Made by a program: the position numbers and the translations under genes
Part shown: positions 6,140-6,439 of the stretch, piece by piece
Numbering within the stretch: the stretch's first letter is position 1
Layout: each line of letters begins with the position of its first letter
Source of the DNA: Alphaproteobacteria bacterium
GTDB taxonomy: Bacteria > Pseudomonadota > Alphaproteobacteria > Sphingomonadales > Sphingomonadaceae
Assembly: GCA_016650315.1 (NCBI GenBank)
Contig: JAENVZ010000053.1
Location: 1-6,439 of the forward strand
DNA: 6,439 bases
Direction of reading: 5' to 3'
The notes under the pieces: generated by a model
The model's database searches: none
What the model saw: only the letters and a program-made list of their open reading frames with translations
Told to the model about the DNA's origin: nothing

Positions 6140-6204
6140 GTTCCTGCGAAAGCAGGAACCCAGGGTCAGATCAGACCGCCCTAGGCCCCGGATCAAGTCC
6201 GGGG
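6140..6204. repeat. Composite palindromic (REP-like) intergenic element
   Basis: Two perfect palindromes are joined by 26 bases. The first is GTTCCTGC-GAAA-GCAGGAAC (plus strand 6140-6159, eight-base-pair stem). The second is CCCCGGA-TCAAG-TCCGGGG (6186-6204, seven-base-pair stem). The joining segment has a tandem TCAGA (6166-6175) and a GGTC/GACC inverted pair. From memory, both palindrome cores recur in intergenic regions of alphaproteobacterial genomes, often close together, as dispersed small palindromic repeats. That recurrence cannot be confirmed from a single copy, so the mobile or repeated nature is inference; the palindromes themselves are plain in the sequence. Confidence 0.55.
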
Positions 6205-6226
6205 TAAATTGGCTTACGCCAATTTA
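6205..6226 (-). promoter_or_regulatory. GUAA-capped hairpin containing the rpsJ stop codon
   Basis: In the transcript TAAATTGGC pairs perfectly with GCCAATTTA (nine base pairs) across a GTAA loop. The loop is a GNRA tetraloop and contains the UAA stop codon of rpsJ (6214-6216). The 5' arm encodes the last residues of S10 (IKLA region). The 3' arm is followed without spacing by the second palindrome of the composite repeat, so two helices would abut. No U-tract follows. Confidence 0.45.
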
Positions 6227-6439
6227 ATTTCGACGTTCACGCCGGCAGCAAGATCCAGCTTCATCAGCGCGTCGACCGTTTGCGGCGTCGGCTGCACAAT
6301 GTCAAGCATTCGCTTGTAGGTGCGGACCTCAAACTGCTCCCGCGACTTTTTGTCGACGTGCGGGCCGCGGTTCACGGTGAATTTCTCAATGCGCGTCGGC
6401 AGGGGAATGGGGCCGCGAATCAGGGCGCCGGTGCGGCGC
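6214..6439 (-). CDS. rpsJ: 30S ribosomal protein S10 (partial, C-terminal 74 residues)
   Basis: S10 lies in the head of the small subunit and, as NusE, is also part of the transcription antitermination complex with NusB and NusG. The window shows the last 74 residues; about 29 N-terminal residues are beyond the right edge. Translation of the minus strand gives [20 protein letters not shown], then [40 protein letters not shown] and [22 protein letters not shown] and the [20 protein letters not shown] block are diagnostic. The TAA stop (6214-6216) lies in the loop of a nine-base-pair hairpin. It is the first gene of the classical S10 operon; its promoter is not in the window. Confidence 0.97.
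   Translation of the reverse strand, partial: RRTGALIRGPIPLPTRIEKFTVNRGPHVDKKSREQFEVRTYKRMLDIVQPTPQTVDALMKLDLAAGVNVEIKLA

Noticed and set aside
6140..6204. CRISPR array
   Set aside because: The two palindromes differ from one another in sequence and there are no regularly spaced identical repeats or spacers.
6019..6207. A 62-codon plus-strand open frame across the rpsJ-rplC spacer
   Set aside because: It reads through the palindromic repeats; the resulting peptide (containing CSCESRNPGSD) is a typical spurious translation of such repeats and lacks a ribosome binding site.

Overview
The window holds a bacterial ribosomal-protein gene cluster read entirely on the minus strand: the S10 operon joined to the start of the spc operon. 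In transcription order (right to left) the genes are rpsJ (S10, 5' end cut by the window edge), rplC (L3), rplD (L4), rplW (L23), rplB (L2), rpsS (S19), rplV (L22), rpsC (S3), rplP (L16), rpmC (L29), rpsQ (S17), rplN (L14), rplX (L24) and rplE (L5, 3' end cut). Every reading frame is intact and close to family length. GC-rich codon use, the form of L3 with an Ala/Glu-rich tail, and the two small palindromes between rpsJ and rplC suggest an alphaproteobacterium, most likely Sphingomonadales. That placement is inference from memory of related sequences, not a search.

Layout: 1-287 is the start of rplE; 280-968 holds rplX and rplN; 969-1044 is a 76-base gap at the point where the E. coli S10 and spc operons meet; 1045-1962 holds rpsQ, rpmC and rplP; 1963-2022 is a 60-base gap; 2023-5929 is a tightly packed block from rpsC back to rplC, with genes separated by 1-14 bases or overlapping by 8; 5930-6213 is a 284-base non-coding stretch; 6214-6439 is the 3' part of rpsJ. 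The plus strand carries no credible gene.

The products are structural proteins of both ribosomal subunits. L3, L4, L23, L2, L22, L16, L29, L14, L24 and L5 belong to the large subunit; S10, S19, S3 and S17 to the small subunit. Start-stop overlaps and Shine-Dalgarno sequences buried in the preceding gene imply translational coupling along the transcript.

The coding content is ordinary. The part worth a second look is the rpsJ-rplC spacer. It carries a chain of predicted RNA hairpins: one with the rpsJ stop codon in a GUAA loop, a composite of two palindromes resembling dispersed intergenic repeats, a strong UUUU-capped hairpin, a candidate intrinsic terminator with a U6 tract, and a hairpin just before the rplC ribosome binding site. 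This may be an internal regulatory leader for rplC and the genes after it. I see no new protein system here.
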